Part shown: positions 43,279 through 55,607 of the stretch, in pieces
Position numbering within the stretch: the first letter of the stretch is position 1
Layout: every line of letters begins with the position of its first letter
Assembly (NCBI RefSeq): GCF_035222275.1
Contig: NC_085884.1
Span: 1,736,001-1,800,000 of the forward strand
Direction of reading: 5' to 3'
Source: Podospora bellae-mahoneyi
Lineage: Eukaryota > Ascomycota > Sordariomycetes > Sordariales > Podosporaceae
Length of the DNA stretch: 64,000 nucleotides
Made by a program: the position numbers and the translations under genes
The notes under the pieces: generated by a model
Told to the model about the DNA's origin: nothing
The model's input: only the letters and a program-made list of their open reading frames with translations
Databases searched by the model: none

Positions 43279-45164
43279 TTACAAGCTCTTCCTATCCTCC
43301 TTGATCAAATCCGCCGCCTTCTCCGCAACAGCATAAACCACACTCTGAATATTTCCCACCGGCTCCAGCGGGAACACGCTCGCGTCCACCACCCTAAGCC
43401 TCTTGGTCCCGTACACCCTCAACCTCGCATCCACCACACCGCCCTGCTCCCTTGGCTTCATGGCGCAGCTGCCAGACACATGAAACACGGAGATCTGCCT
43501 CTTGCGGACAATTTCCTTTGCCTTTTCCAGATCCGTCGCCACAAGCCCCTCCGGCTGCCTCTTCCCCCCGTCCTTGAGTAGCTTGCCAAACGGCGTCGAC
43601 TTGTCGACGAGCCGCTCGACAAACTCGACGCCGCGGGCGAGGAGCTCCATGTCGAGGAGGTTGGAGTTGTACTTTGGGTCCCATACCGGGGCGGCGTGGA
43701 CGTCGGGGCTGGAGATGTGCACGCTGCCGCGGGAGAAGGGGTGGTTGAGGATGGTCATGACGGTGATGTAGTTCTCGGGGAGGACCGGGAGGATGTACTC
43801 GGCCATGGACTTGGGGACGTCGGGGATGGAGACCTGGGTGGGGAAGAGCAGGAACTGGAAGGTGGCCTCGTCGGAGGACTCGACGAGTTTTCTGATGGCT
43901 TGCGCGTCCGGGGTGGTGAGGGTGTGCTCGTGGGAGGCGAGGAGCTCCTTCTTGGCCTCGGGGGAGACGATGCCGGAGCTGTCGACGAGGGGGGAGTAGG
44001 CTACGCTGATGGTGCTCTGGCCGAGAGGTCCGGCGCCGGAGGCCTGGTACATGCCTACCAGAGCGTTGAGAACGTTGGGGTCACGGAGGACATCCCCTGA
44101 CGGGGTCGTATCGGCGACCTCGAAGCTCTGGCATACAATGGGGTGGTCTTGCACGTTCTCGCCCACGCTGGGGTTCTCAACAATGACGGGAATGTTGTGC
44201 TTCTCGAGGATGTCCTTGCTTCCAATACCGGAAAGCTCCAGAATCTGGGGTGACTGCAGGGTACCAGCCGACAGGATGACTTCAAGGTTGGCAGATATCT
44301 GCTTCTTCTCACCATCCTTGGTCAAAATCTCAACACCAGTGGCAACAGGCTCATCTCCCGTGGTGTCAAAGACAATCTTTTCCACCAAAGTCTCGGTGAG
44401 AACCACCAAGTTGGATCGCTTCGCAACCTCTGGGTTGTAATAGCCTGTGGCTGCGAAACTTCTGGTGTGTGTTACTGGATCAATGCTGGCCTGATTCTGG
44501 AAGGCACCCAATGCCCTTCCATCACGAGGATCCGTGGTGACCTCCAGGCCTTGTCCAGCAAAGGTCTTCAACCAAGCTTGGTTGGTTACATTGTAACCTT
44601 CACTGAAAGTGACGTGGATGGGCCCGTCACCTTTGGCGAGGTCCTCATTGTGATAGGTTAACCCGCAGAGGTCCTTGGATGACTGGGGAGGAGTGTGGAC
44701 GGTTGCAAACTTGCGCAGGTAGGGAGCAAGAGAGTCAAAGTCCCAGCCCTCGTTGCCCAAGGCTGCCCAGGCGTCAATGTTGCCCTTGGAAGGATACAAC
44801 AGCATGAGGAAGTTGAGGGCCGAGCTGCCACCAAGCATCTTCCCACGAGCTTGGTTGATGACCCGGTTGTTCAGGGTAGGCTACGAAACATGATCAGCAA
44901 AAGGCCCTCCTGGTCAAGAGAGCGAGTGGCACGACCTACCTGGGGTGTTGATGTGAAGTTCCAGTCGTATTCATCCTTGCCGTACAAGCCGGCAACGAGA
45001 CCTGGGCAAAGAACCAGGGGGTCACTGCTACGGTCTGCACCGGCCTCGATGACAAGAACACGGACATCGCTGTTTTCGGAGAGCCGGTTGGCGATGACGA
45101 GGCCGGCAGTGCCGCCGCCAACGACGACATAGTCGAACGGCTTCTCAAGGTCAACAGCAGCCAT
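43279..45164 (-). CDS. GMC oxidoreductase (FAD-dependent alcohol/aryl-alcohol oxidase family)
   Basis: Exons are 45164-44940 and 44880-43279, 608 aa. DYVVVGGGTAGLVIANRLSE (FAD dinucleotide motif), VLVIEAGA, then GKMLGGSSALNFLMLLYPSK (GMC signature 1), ILSAGTLQSPQILELSGIG (signature 2), and the C-terminal active-site regions VSGSCAMKPREQGGVVDARL and VVDASVFPLEPVGNIQSVVY. The catalytic His lies in FHVSGSCAM. In the second region a His/Asn pair is usual; here the segment reads PVGNIQ, keeping the Asn. There is no signal peptide, so it is probably intracellular, although related oxidases (aryl-alcohol, glucose oxidase) are often secreted. Substrate unknown. It is convergent with the crystallin-like gene, 117 bases apart. 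Confidence 0.94.
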
Positions 45165-47101
45165 GATGTGTGATGGGAGGTTTGCTGATGGTGGGTTGTA
45201 CTGAACAATGTGGGCGCTCTCGGCAAGATGCGGGCTGGATGTCGCTGAAGATGCAGAAGAATGGGGCACCCAAAGCTGGACAGATATGGAAACAGAAAGG
45301 GGGAGCTCGCCAATTGTATGCACAAGGGGGAGCAGGCAAGAGATCTCGGCTTCGGCAGTTCGGGGATGACGAACAATTAGGGGTTCGCAAAGCGGATATC
45401 ACCAGGCTCGCAACACGCAGCAGAGAGGAGTCTGGAGAAGTCGGTATGAAGATCAGCCTCGTTTCAACCGAGTATGTCGCGAACGTGGTCCTTTTGTTTG
45501 CTTCAGTTCCCCTCTCGAGCCAGTCCCCCAGCCCCCACTGGGCCATGCCAATGGTTCACCACCGCCGACCCCCAACATGGTCTAAGAGTGTGTTTATTCA
45601 GGGGCCGCCCCTCCACACCTCGGTGTCGTGAGTCCCAGAAATGTGGGCGTTCTGCAGGTGTTCTGCGTGTTCTGCAGGTCAGTGGCTGCAGTTGGGGACG
45701 TTCTGGCTCGACAATGACACCCGCAAGCACGCCAAATTGGTTGAAAAAAGACTGGGGTTACACTGGGGTCATGAAGAAGCGAGAGATATCCTTAGAGGTG
45801 GGCAGACTCGAGGTGGTATGGAGCGGCAAAAAGAGGCGCAGATCTGCACCAGGTAATTGGGGCCAGGGTTAAGGGCGGGGTATCGACTATTGTTTGAATG
45901 GCACGATGGACTCGTCCAGCTCTCGCGCTATCGACGCAGCAAGACGGGAGTCAATGGGAGACTTTGAATTCACCATGCCTGGAGGTGATTTTGGGGCACG
46001 GAAAGTGGGGGTTAAACAGGAAGTGATTGCCCGGGGAAGCCATCCGGAAGAGGAGATATTGACGAAGACCTCAAAAAACGACGTCTTGAACCCCACACAG
46101 CTCAAACAAGCTAGCCCATGTATCCTTGCAGAACAAGGTCTTTCTTGGATTTCGTCCGTTTCTTCGTCCTTGCTGTCGTCTGCTGTCAAAGACTTGCCAA
46201 GATCCCTTGTGCTCGGGCACGCCGTTGATGGCTTCCGCAGTGGAACTTGAACGCGCCGTCCCTAGTATTGCAACGGTTTTGTCTTACCGCAGCGGCCATA
46301 AAAATTTATATTTTCTGTGTTGGAAGCCGGATGAGAGGAGCTCTTCGTGGTCCAGAGATTTGACCGGGCATTACTATTCCTTTGAGCCAGTTGTGCCAGT
46401 TGTGCCAAGCTGGAGCCAAGCACACAATATTATTTCTCAGTTCCACCCTGCCCTGACAGCACCATCACATCACTCACATAAGCTTGCATAGACCCAAAAT
46501 CATCAGGTACAACCGAGGCTGGGCAGCAGAGCTTTCAGAAAGCAGGCCACATCTTTATCCAAAGACCCCGAAAGACTTCGCTTATTGCTTGACCAGTCTC
46601 GTTTCTCCAAGAGGAACCCAGACGGCACATGCACGGCACAGCATCACTTACACCCCCCGGTCGAATAGGTGTGCTTCCTCTCAGGGGCAATGCAACGCCC
46701 TTCTGCAGTTTAGTATTTTTCTTTTCTTTCTTGAAGATGTGACTGCTACCCACACGAGGCACGACGTGCTTATCCTGCTGCTCATCTTTTCTTTCTCGGG
46801 TCCTGACAACTACCTGGGTTGCTTGCCGGCCATGCCCCAGATGCCATATTGAAGATCTTTACCTTTTTACTTTAGCAATCCGTCCCCTGTTGCTTACACT
46901 GCTCCCGAGCAAGTGGTGGACATTAGCAACCTCTCCACAGTGATCTGAGCATTGCCCCAGTTTCTATCTTTTCTCTCTCCTTTCAAGGACAGCTTCCTTG
47001 CTCAGACTTGGGATAACTGCCGTGGCCTTTTCTCACTAAAAGGAAGGGGACCACTCCCTTTGGCCTCCCTCCCCTCCATCTTGTCAGATCAACATTTCAA
47101 G
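45165..47101. other. Divergent intergenic region, GMC oxidase / rhodopsin-like gene
   Basis: 1.9 kb. Several open frames of 70-150 codons overlap on both strands, but none has family features or good starts, so none is called. Confidence 0.45.
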
Positions 47102-48367
47102 ATGTTCGAATACGTCGAGTTTCCGATCCTCCCGATCGTCAAAACCCATCTTATCATCAACTGTGTACTAGCCGTCATAACTTTGGTGATCATTGGGCTG
47201 AGACTCTTTGCTCGCTTCCTGACGGGAGCTGGCCTGTGGTGGGATGACTACCTCATTCTGTTTGCCGTCCCTCAGGGTATGGCCATGGTAGTGATTCAGG
47301 GCCTTTGTAAGTCGAACGACCCTCCCCTCGCTCTCGAGACAGAGGTGTACTGATATTACCTTCTTTCAGGGGCACCGATGGGTGTAGGATATCCAATGGC
47401 CGAGACCGCTCCAAATATCGAACACATCCTGAAGATGCTCGTCTCATACGAACTGATTTACGCGACATCCATCAGCACCATCAAGCTCAGCGTCCTCATC
47501 TTTTACCTCCGTGTCTTCGTCAACAAAACGATGCGCATGGCCACCAAGGGCGTCATCATCTTTGTCTGTCTCTGGTCTGTTGGGAATATACTGCAGGTGT
47601 TTCTGATTTGTCGTCCTTTTGCCGCCATTTACACCGTCGCTCTGATGCCAACAGCGCAATGCGGTGACCAAGTCGGATCTTTTATTGCTATTGGCGCGTT
47701 CAACATCATCACCGACGTGTTGATCCTGACGCTCCCGATTCCAACGGTGTGGACTCTGAAGACCTCCAAGGGCAAGAAGATCGCCCTGACAGCCGTCTTC
47801 TTGGTTGGTTTACTGTACGCGATTCCCTCGCCTTCTCCTTTCCGTTCACACATCTAACAAATCTCTCCCCCTTCCAGCGTCAGCGTGGTTGCCATGATCC
47901 GCATCGTAACCCTCACCCAGCTGGACCTCGTCAACCTGACCGAATCCATGGTCTGGGCCGACTTCTGGTCCGCGACCGAGCCCAACCTCGGCATCTTCTG
48001 CGTCAGCCTCCCCATGCTCGGCACCCTCTGGACTCGCTATTTTTCTCGCAAGAGCCCCTCCAAGCTCGACCCGTATCACTCCTCTGAGAACGGCACCAAC
48101 GGCACCAACGGATTCAGCAAGCTGAAGAACAGCTCCAACCCCGGCACCGACACGATCGTGATGGAGGATTTGTACGCACCGAACAAGGAGGTGTATCACA
48201 AGACGGACGTTGCTGCTGCCACGCCGGATGGGGATAGGGCGGGGACGCCGCTAAGGGCGAATAGCTCCGAGGAGGCGCTCACGATGCAAGTGGGGAATCA
48301 TCGGAACTATCATAGGCAGCCGGAGGGGATTAGGGTGCAGACGAAGTGGACTATTTCGGTTGATTAG
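47102..48367 (+). CDS. SAT4/fungal rhodopsin-domain integral membrane protein (Pth11-type 7TM without CFEM)
   Basis: Exons are 47102-47306, 47370-47814 and 47878-48367, 379 aa. Seven membrane segments can be traced: HLIINCVLAVITLVIIGLRL, WWDDYLILFAVPQGMAMVVI, ISTIKLSVLIFYLRVF, GVIIFVCLWSVGNILQVFLI, FIAIGAFNIITDVLILTLPI, IALTAVFLVGLLVSVVAMIR, and PNLGIFCVSLPMLGTLW. LRLFARFLTGAGLWWDDYLI and YRPFAAIYT-like CRPFAAIYT are signatures of the SAT4 family, large in Pezizomycotina and related to Pth11 receptors. The C-tail of about 110 residues is Asn/Ser/Thr-rich and polar. A receptor-like or unknown role; ligand not predictable. No CFEM domain at the N-terminus. Confidence 0.92.
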
Positions 48368-49623
48368 AATGGTGTACAACAGCTTTTTTACCTGCCTACA
48401 CATACATCTACGGGCACAGTTTCTTGTTTGTTGGCTTACGGCTTTCATTAGATACGGATTATTGGATTGGAGTGCAAATTCTTCATGTACATCACCATTT
48501 TTGGATACTCATACTTTTTTTTTTCGTTTTGGGAGGGGGGGGACACGACTATATGAGTGAGGTGGGAAAAACAAGGCTCGGGAAAAAGCATAATCAGTTA
48601 GATACGGCTACCTACGGATACCTACTACTAGAGAAATCAATCACATTAAAGACAACAAACACTCAGCTATTCAGGGTCTGCTTTCACGGAGCAAATCATC
48701 GCCTGTTGTCCAATAGGTTTCATGCTTCATTGGGACGTTTTAAAGCATAGCTAGTGGACAAGTTGGCTGTAGTAGGATGAGGCGTAGCAGGATGAGGCTC
48801 AGCGGCACAAAGAACGCAGAGATAAGCGGACGGAATCCCAGAGGATGGCACAGACTCTGCCGCACGCCGCAAGATGCAACGATCGACGGGGTTGGCTCCA
48901 CGCCGCTGGGGCACATACACACATCGCCGCATCGTCGGGACGAGGGACCCAATTGAGAGGTTTTGCTGGTGGCGTTTGCTTGGTATTCGGATTTGTGCGA
49001 GACTGATTCTTTGAGGCAAGCAAACAGTGGACTGGCCGTATTAGGTCAATGGTGGATCTTGAATTCTGGTTGGTAGAGATGTGAAGAGGACAGTTTTGGG
49101 AAGCCCCTTTTTATTTATACCCCTATTCTCCCCCTGATGTGGCAACACATAGATACCTTACTGAGTCAGCAAGCGACTAGCTAACGACTATGCGTAGTTG
49201 GTACAACGGCAGGCGTGTTTGATAGAAACCATAGATTTTGAATTGTAAAAGAAATCTAGAGAAGTAAATTGTGTACATATGTCTGGCCACACACGTGCAG
49301 AAACGTGTAATATTCACCAGCTTCTGTAGTCCAAAGTCCGAACTACAAAACCGAGACAGTGGTGATGGCACAGACCGTCTAGTAACGTCCATAGTTTCTT
49401 GTAGATATTTATAAGCAGTCTAGAACCGATGGCTGGCGGGTATGTGACACCAATGTTCAAGCTAACGATTCAAAAGAGGAAAGACGCGAATCAAACCCAA
49501 GCCAACGTAGGCAAGCATGTGACCAAACAATAGCAATCAATAAATCCGGATAGCTGGTATACAAAAACGAAAATCAAACCGTTATCATTTCTATCATGAT
49601 CTCGCCAGCTGCTCGCATACACT
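48368..49623. other. Convergent intergenic region
   Basis: 1.26 kb between the 3' ends of the SAT4-type and PPAT genes. It has a T-tract/G-tract (about 48511-48541) and no coding signal. Confidence 0.45.
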
Positions 49624-50868
49624 TCATATCTTGGTCCCCGGCCTCGCCAACGCTCTCTGCTGCCGTATCGCCGAACTGCTGATCTTCGCCGAGAAATTCT
49701 CTTCTGTTTTGGTCCCCTCTTTCTCCTCCATCACATCCTCCGCATCCAGCACATCCACCTCAAACACCTCCAACGTCTTCCACCCCTGTTCAGCCCTCTT
49801 ATCATTCACTGCCTTGCCTCCTGACCTCGTCTCCCCAGACACAACCAACGCATCAACATTCTCCACCGTGATCGTCGGCCCAAAAGGATCTTGAATCCTG
49901 ACACAGTGAACAAGAATCGTCCCATCCCTAAACCAAGCCTTGACATCGCCGTCCCTTTCCTCCACTAGTCGTGGCTGCTGAGTGTCTTTCCATCCTCTTT
50001 CCCAGAGCTCGAGAATCCGGGACAGAAACAAAATCACATTCCTCGCTCTGGTTTCCCAAGACTGGACGAACTCGGCATACTTTTTGTTTTTCAAAAGCTC
50101 ATCGCCTGTGATGCCGATGATGTAGGTGCAAGGTTGCATATTGGCGTCGTCTTTTCTTGGGACTTTCAACAACAGCGCAGCGGCGGTGAGGAGAAGCTTG
50201 TGACCTGGGTGTAGATAGTCAAAGGTTCCACCGAGGCAGACGACAGGGACCCCCGGCGTCCGAGCGGGTGTTGGGCGTGGTATGTTTCCTTTGGGGGCAA
50301 CATTCATAGTGATGCCCCCTTCGACAGGAATCAACTGCTCCTGCAGCAATGTTTGCCTCCCCTCAGCGAGCTTGAGATAGGTCTGATAAAACTGAAGCCC
50401 AACCTCGCTTCGGACGTGGAAGATGTAGTTCCATGGGTGATAGGCCGAGGCAAAGGTTGCGAGGTCAATCACGGTGGTGTTGTTGGTCTCAATGGCAGGG
50501 CGGAAGTCTTCAGTGAAGCGCTTGTTGCGGTTGTGGTCAATCAAAACGACTGTGGCATCGACTGAGTTTGGCCCGCCGTCAATTTCGGTGCCGATGCCAA
50601 GCTGAGCAGAGACGACGGAGATGATGGTGTAGATGCCGGCTACCAAAGCCTGGGCTTCGGTCCATGACAGGGTCTTGGACCGCAAGAACTGGCCGTGCAA
50701 TATTGGGCATTCGACAACTACGGTGAGTTTAGAGGCGCCATTTGGTCGCTTTAGCCTTGAGAGTGCAGCAGTGATGGATGGTCGATATGCCGTGTTTAAC
50801 AACGAGCGACTTGAGGGGTCGGGAGGAAATGGAAGCAATAGCAACGATGGTAGTTCGTCTCGAGGCAT
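49624..50868 (-). CDS. CAB4: Phosphopantetheine adenylyltransferase (eukaryotic CoaD/Cab4)
   Basis: A single exon, 414 aa. VVCLGGTFDYLHPGHKLLLT (residues about 209-228) holds the nucleotidyltransferase GTFD and HxGH motifs. YIIGITGDELLKNKKYAEF follows and the C-terminal EENFSAKISSSAIRQQ carries the second ISSS(S/T)xIR motif. The enzyme makes dephospho-CoA from 4'-phosphopantetheine and ATP, the fourth step of CoA synthesis. The N-terminal 200 residues are the family's extra, poorly conserved domain. Unlike animal CoA synthase there is no fused dephospho-CoA kinase, as usual in fungi. Confidence 0.95.
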   Translation of the reverse strand: MPRDELPSLLLLPFPPDPSSRSLLNTAYRPSITAALSRLKRPNGASKLTVVVECPILHGQFLRSKTLSWTEAQALVAGIYTIISVVSAQLGIGTEIDGGPNSVDATVVLIDHNRNKRFTEDFRPAIETNNTTVIDLATFASAYHPWNYIFHVRSEVGLQFYQTYLKLAEGRQTLLQEQLIPVEGGITMNVAPKGNIPRPTPARTPGVPVVCLGGTFDYLHPGHKLLLTAAALLLKVPRKDDANMQPCTYIIGITGDELLKNKKYAEFVQSWETRARNVILFLSRILELWERGWKDTQQPRLVEERDGDVKAWFRDGTILVHCVRIQDPFGPTITVENVDALVVSGETRSGGKAVNDKRAEQGWKTLEVFEVDVLDAEDVMEEKEGTKTEENFSAKISSSAIRQQRALARPGTKI

Positions 50869-51900
50869 GGTGAATAGCTATGACTAGTTGTGTGGAAATT
50901 GGTGATAGATTCAAGATATGTCTGGTGGCAGATGTTGAGAGTATAATACAGGTGACGGGACGTTGTTTAGCGGGACGTTGAGATGGGCCACTGATGCACA
51001 ATGATAACCGCGGTTCGTCCTCAGCGCTGCAGATACCCGCTCGGCTGGTCTGATTGGGTAAGGTAACAGGTAGCGGGAACACGTGAGGTCCGCAGTTGTT
51101 CTCCCGCCGGGTTTGTTTCTCCAACTCCCTCTGCTGTGACGATTGAAGCTTCCGCTGTTGCTGTGAGGGGCCTGAAACGAAGCAAGCTACCTATAATCCA
51201 GCTTGTTGTTAGCGGAGCAGCCGGTCCACCAACCTCCAAAAAGGCCGCGGGGCTACCCTGGGTAGAAGCAATGGTTCAGGCAGGAAGATGCACATCACCC
51301 CAGAAGCCATCCGCTGTGTATGTCTCGCTGTGTGGCTTTGATATTGACCATCATTCAGGTACCCGTAGGTCGTTAGATTTGAGTCAACAAGTGGCACCCT
51401 AGATCAATCCAACGCGTTAGAGACCAGCCGCAGACACCTGGTCAGTGCTCAGTAGGCGGCTGGCGATTCGCGACTTGGCGGCTAAGGTAGTAGCTCCTCG
51501 GTGGCTGGATTGGGTGCACGATTGCTGCCAAACCGAAACATCACATTTGGTCGCCCGGTTTAGGAAATCCCCTCTTCAGCATAGGACAAGTCCTGCGATC
51601 TTCTACCACAAGCCAATTCTGGGCTCTTGGGCCCAAACAGCCACATCTCGCGCTGAAGACGCGACACTGACACCGGTCCTGCATTCCGGTCGCAAGACGG
51701 AGCCACGGTGGGCGGACATCGCATCGCTCTGGCGCATCTCGAACTACGAACCACCCCGCTCCCCCCCCCAAACAAGTACTCCAACCATCCCCCGCCTCCT
51801 GCCGCTGCTTGATTCGAGTCGACCCTCCGAACAACCAAGCTCGGACCCGGCACCGAACCTCCTGTGTGCTGCGCGCTGAATTTTGAAAGTGTCAGAGACC
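50869..51900. other. Divergent promoter region, PPAT / WDR68-like gene
   Basis: About 1 kb. It ends in a C-rich leader before 51901. Open frames here have no recognisable content. Confidence 0.45.
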
Positions 51901-53922
51901 ATGAACCAACAGCAGCAATACCAGCAACCGTCGCGGCGGACAGACGCCTACTCGTCGCAACACGACGAACTCCACCTGCCCTCGTCATCCAGCATGACCC
52001 ACCAAGGCCAACATCCCCTTCAACAGCAGCAGCAGCAGCTTCCCACCCGCCAATATTCCTCTGGGCCCGGCGTTCCTCCCCATATCAAGCTCGAGCAGTC
52101 CCCAAATCCTCAGCAGCATCACCACCAAAGCGCCGGTGTAGTGCCCAACGTGCTACAGCCGGGCGGGCTGCAAACCAGACCTCCTGTCATCTCGTCAAAT
52201 ACCGCTCCGGTCCTGCCTACCATGCAGCAACAGCAGCCACCAGACTACCAGCCTCATCAAACACCAACAAAATCCAACTCGATGAACCTGTCGCATAATT
52301 ACCCGCGATCCAGCCCCGCCGCTCCCTACGAGGGCGGGTCCGGCTACTCTGCCTACGCTCCCAACACTCCTGGCGGTGCCGGGAGCTCTTCGCAGTACAT
52401 GTCGCCAACCGATTCAAAATACAGCCAGTCCTCGGGCTCCCAGCGCATCCCATCCAATGCGCCCCTTGGTCTCGCTGACATACGGCCCCGTGCTGACTCG
52501 AGTCTTTCCGATGGCATCCCCGGGACCACCTCCTACGAGCATGCAAACACTCAGTCACGTACCAGCAACTACATGGCCCCATGGGCTCTCTATGCGTTCG
52601 ACTGGTGCAAATGGGCTCCCCAAGGAAACAGTGCTGGGAAAGTAGCTATTGGGAGTTATTTGGAAGATGGGCACAACTACGTAAGTACATGCGAGCAATA
52701 CGTCGCTGCTTGGAAATGTCTTCTCTAACTGGTTCACTTCCGATGGTAGATTCAAATTCTCGACGCTCAAGTGTCTCCCACACCGTCTGACATCTACTCG
52801 CCCGCCGGGTCGAGGTATACAATGGACTTTACTAGAATCGCTGAAGCGACTCACTCCTATCCCGTCACACGTCTCCTGTGGGAGCCTCCATCGTCACAAA
52901 AACAGTCAACCGATCTTTTGGCCACATCCGGCGACCACCTCCGCCTTTGGTCTCTTCCTTCCGATCCTCAAGTTCAGACTCCTGGCTCCTCGATAACGTC
53001 AAGAAACGGCCGTGACATGCCGATTACGAAACTCACCCCATTGGCTTTGCTCTCCAATTCCAAGACACCCGACCACACAGCACCCCTGACCTCGCTCGAC
53101 TGGAACACCGTGACCCCCAGCTTAATTATCACGTCCAGCATCGACACTACCTGCACCATCTGGGATATTCCATCCCTCACGGCCAAAACTCAGTTAATCG
53201 CCCACGACAAGGAAGTCTACGACGTCCGTTTTTGCGCCAACAGTGTGGACGTCTTTGTGAGCTGTGGTCAGGACGGCAGCGTGAGAATGTTTGATCTGAG
53301 GAGTCTGGAGCACAGCACCATTATTTACGAGCCAACCGGAAAGGAAGAAAGAGGTATACCTTTGCCCCCATTTCCTTCTTATTTTTAAACTAATATATTT
53401 GTTCTAGACGCCAACGGAGGTCGCATCTCCCCCACACTTGCCCAGCAAACAATGTCCCACCCTCCTCCCCTCCTCCGACTGGCCACCTCCCCCCACGACC
53501 AGCACCTCCTCGCCACCTTTGCCCAAGACAGCAACGTAATACGCATCCTCGACGTGCGCCAGCCAGGCCAGGCCCTCCTCGAGCTCCGCGGCCACGGCGG
53601 CGCGCTTAACTGCGTTGAGTGGTCCCCTCTGAGGAGAGGAACCTTGGCCTCGGGAGGTGACGACTGCCAGGTGTTGATCTGGGACCTGCTGAACAACAAC
53701 AACACGTCCAACGCGGCCACAATCTCCACCAACGGGGCTGCCCCGCCAACGGGCGCTCAGGCTGCTGCAAGCACTGATAATGTCAGGAGTCCGGTTGCTG
53801 CTTGGCAGTGCGAGTACGAGGTGGGCAATCTGGGGTGGGTGCCGCACTTGGCTGGGGGGGAGTATGGGGATTGGTTGGGTGTCAGCGCCGGGAGGGGGGT
53901 TTGGGGTGTGAAGTTGGGATGA
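51901..53922 (+). CDS. WD40 protein of the WDR68/DCAF7 family with a Gln-rich N-terminus
   Basis: Exons are 51901-52680, 52750-53353 and 53408-53922, 632 aa. The first 230 residues are low complexity (Gln/Pro/Ser/His). The WD domain then follows closely the animal protein: PWALYAFDWCKWAP, HSYPVTRLLWEPP, DLLATSGDHLRLWSL, PLTSLDWNTVTPSLIITSSI, DTTCTIWDIPS, TQLIAHDKEVYDVRFC, DGSVRMFDLRSLEHSTIIYE, LRGHGGALNCVEWSPL, DDCQVLIWDLL, GWLGVSAGRGVWGVKLG-like end. Human DCAF7 is 342 aa, so the N-tail is a fungal addition. The family scaffolds DYRK/HIPK kinases and acts with CUL4 ligases; the plant homologue TTG1 links transcription factors. The low-complexity tail suggests a nuclear regulatory role. Confidence 0.95.
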
Positions 53923-54558
53923 AAGGGGAACGATAGCGACAAGAAGAGAAGAGGTTGAAGGATTATGATACCGTATGAACAACGTGAATGAAATTGGATG
54001 TTGGAAGGAGGGGGGGAAATGAAGGAATGTTTGATAACTAGTTGGGAGGTTTCTGACGTTGGGAGGCTAAAATGAGAGGAGGTTTGTTTGTGATGCACGA
54101 AGAGAGGAGACAAAGGCAGAGAGGGACAGGAGAAGAGGCATCAAAAGGGATAGGAAAGCAAGCATTACATACCTGATATCTATAGACGGAATGAGCCTGT
54201 GTACTGCTTTGTTTTAACCCTTGAGACCGTAGATTATGGAATAGGTACATGCTGCAGCATGTCTTTACGCCCATGTCGATACAAGACTTCACACTCAGAA
54301 ACAAAAGGCATAATATGATCCAGCATCTGACTTTTTGGTCTTCTCTAACGTCGCTACCCCCAAAAAAGAGCAAGATTTGACTTTTGTTGGTTTTGTTGCG
54401 CATATTATCAAGATGCAACACACGCTATAAAATTTTCCGAAAAAGACACTCCTTTCCTAACTCATTACATTGTTCGTAGCATTTGATGAGAGGTCATGGT
54501 TTTTGTTTTCAAGATGACCACCAACTATTTTATCTCAACACATCACATGACAAGACGT
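53923..54558. other. Convergent intergenic region between WDR68-like gene and eEF1B
   Basis: 636 bases holding both 3' ends; no other feature. Confidence 0.4.
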
Positions 54559-55607
54559 TTAAAGCTTCTGCATGGCAACAATGTCGGAAGACTGAACGTA
54601 GTCCTCGAGCTCGGCGATCTGCTCCTGGAGATCATCAAGAGAGACCTTCTCGTCCTCGACGACAAGGTTGATCTGGAGCTTCTTGATACCGAAGCCGACG
54701 GCGACGAGCTTGGAAGCACCCCACACGAGGCCGTCCTTCTCGATGGCACGGACACCCTCCTCGAGGGCAACCATGTCGGTCTCATCATCTGTGGAGAAGC
54801 AGTGTTAGCAGGAATGCCAGAAAAAGTAAATCATTGAAAATTGCAACATACCCCAAGGCTTGACGTCCATGGTGACGACGGACTTGGCGGCGGGCTTGGC
54901 CTTGCCCTCCTTCTTCTTGCGGTACTCGGCGAGGCGCTCCTCACGGATGCGGGCAGCCTCGGCGTCCTCTTCCTCGTCGTCGGAACCGAAGAGGTCGACA
55001 TCCTCATCCTCCTCCTCCTCGGCGGCGGCGGCGGGGGCCTTGGCGGGATTGAGGGTCACCTCGGCGACGTCGGGGCCGTAGACGGTGTAGGGCTGGCTGG
55101 CATCACCGGGGAGGGTGGTGAACTCCTCCTCGTAGGAGGCGATGTGCTTGTACCAACGGGCAGCGTTGGGGTACTTGGCGGCATCGGGAGCGGAGCTCAG
55201 GGCCTTGAAGACGACAACATCGGCCTGGGAGGCAGAGTACCTTTGGAGAAGCGCCTTTGTTAGTTCACAACGTCTCTTTTGCTTTTCTTTTGCGCGCTTA
55301 GAATTGGCAGTGACCAAGGACACAAAGCGCAATTCAGAGCCGAAAACTGAACTGCGCGCTGCAAGGTGAAAAGGAGAAGGGAAATCAGAGTCGCAATAAT
55401 TTGCTGGGTGTGTAATCATTTGCAGAGGTCTTAATTCTGCTAAGAAACACGGACCATAGTGATCATCATGAAAAGAGAGGCGAAAATGGTGTATGACTGT
55501 CAGGGAGGGGGAGAAATCAACACATACCCGGTAACGTAAGAGCGGGTAAGGAGCCAGTTGTTGAGCACGGTGAGACCGGCATCGGAGAGAAGATCGGTGA
55601 AGCCCAT
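54559..55607 (-). CDS. EFB1: Translation elongation factor 1-beta (eEF1B guanine-nucleotide exchange subunit)
   Basis: Exons are 55607-55528, 55240-54852 and 54788-54559, 232 aa. The N-terminal GST-like segment ([40 protein letters not shown]) is followed by an acidic linker ([20 protein letters not shown]), a KR-rich patch, and the exchange domain [20 protein letters not shown], ending [20 protein letters not shown] and [10 protein letters not shown]. It reloads eEF1A with GTP during translation. The first intron is 287 nt, far longer than the 50-70 nt norm of the window, and holds a C/D snoRNA. Confidence 0.97.
55380..55474 (-). ncRNA. Intronic C/D box snoRNA, U18/snR18-like, in eEF1B intron 1
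   Basis: On the minus strand: C box ATGATGA at 55469-55463 and D box CTGA at 55388-55385, 85 nt from box to box. Just after the C box lies TGGTCCGTGTTTC (55456-55444), 13 nt exactly complementary to the conserved 25S/28S rRNA sequence GAAACACGGACCA. In yeast snR18 (U18) sits in the intron of EFB1 and directs 2'-O-methylation at A649/C650 of 25S, within this rRNA segment. Same host gene, same antisense element: an orthologue is very likely. I see no obvious terminal stem and the exact ends are estimates. Confidence 0.85.

Noticed and set aside
43279-43287. C-terminal KSL of the GMC oxidoreductase as a peroxisome signal
   Set aside because: KSL does not fit the PTS1 pattern (small residue, basic, Leu).
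45887-46491. Overlapping frames of 100-121 codons on both strands
   Set aside because: No start context, splice signals or protein features; treated as non-coding promoter sequence.
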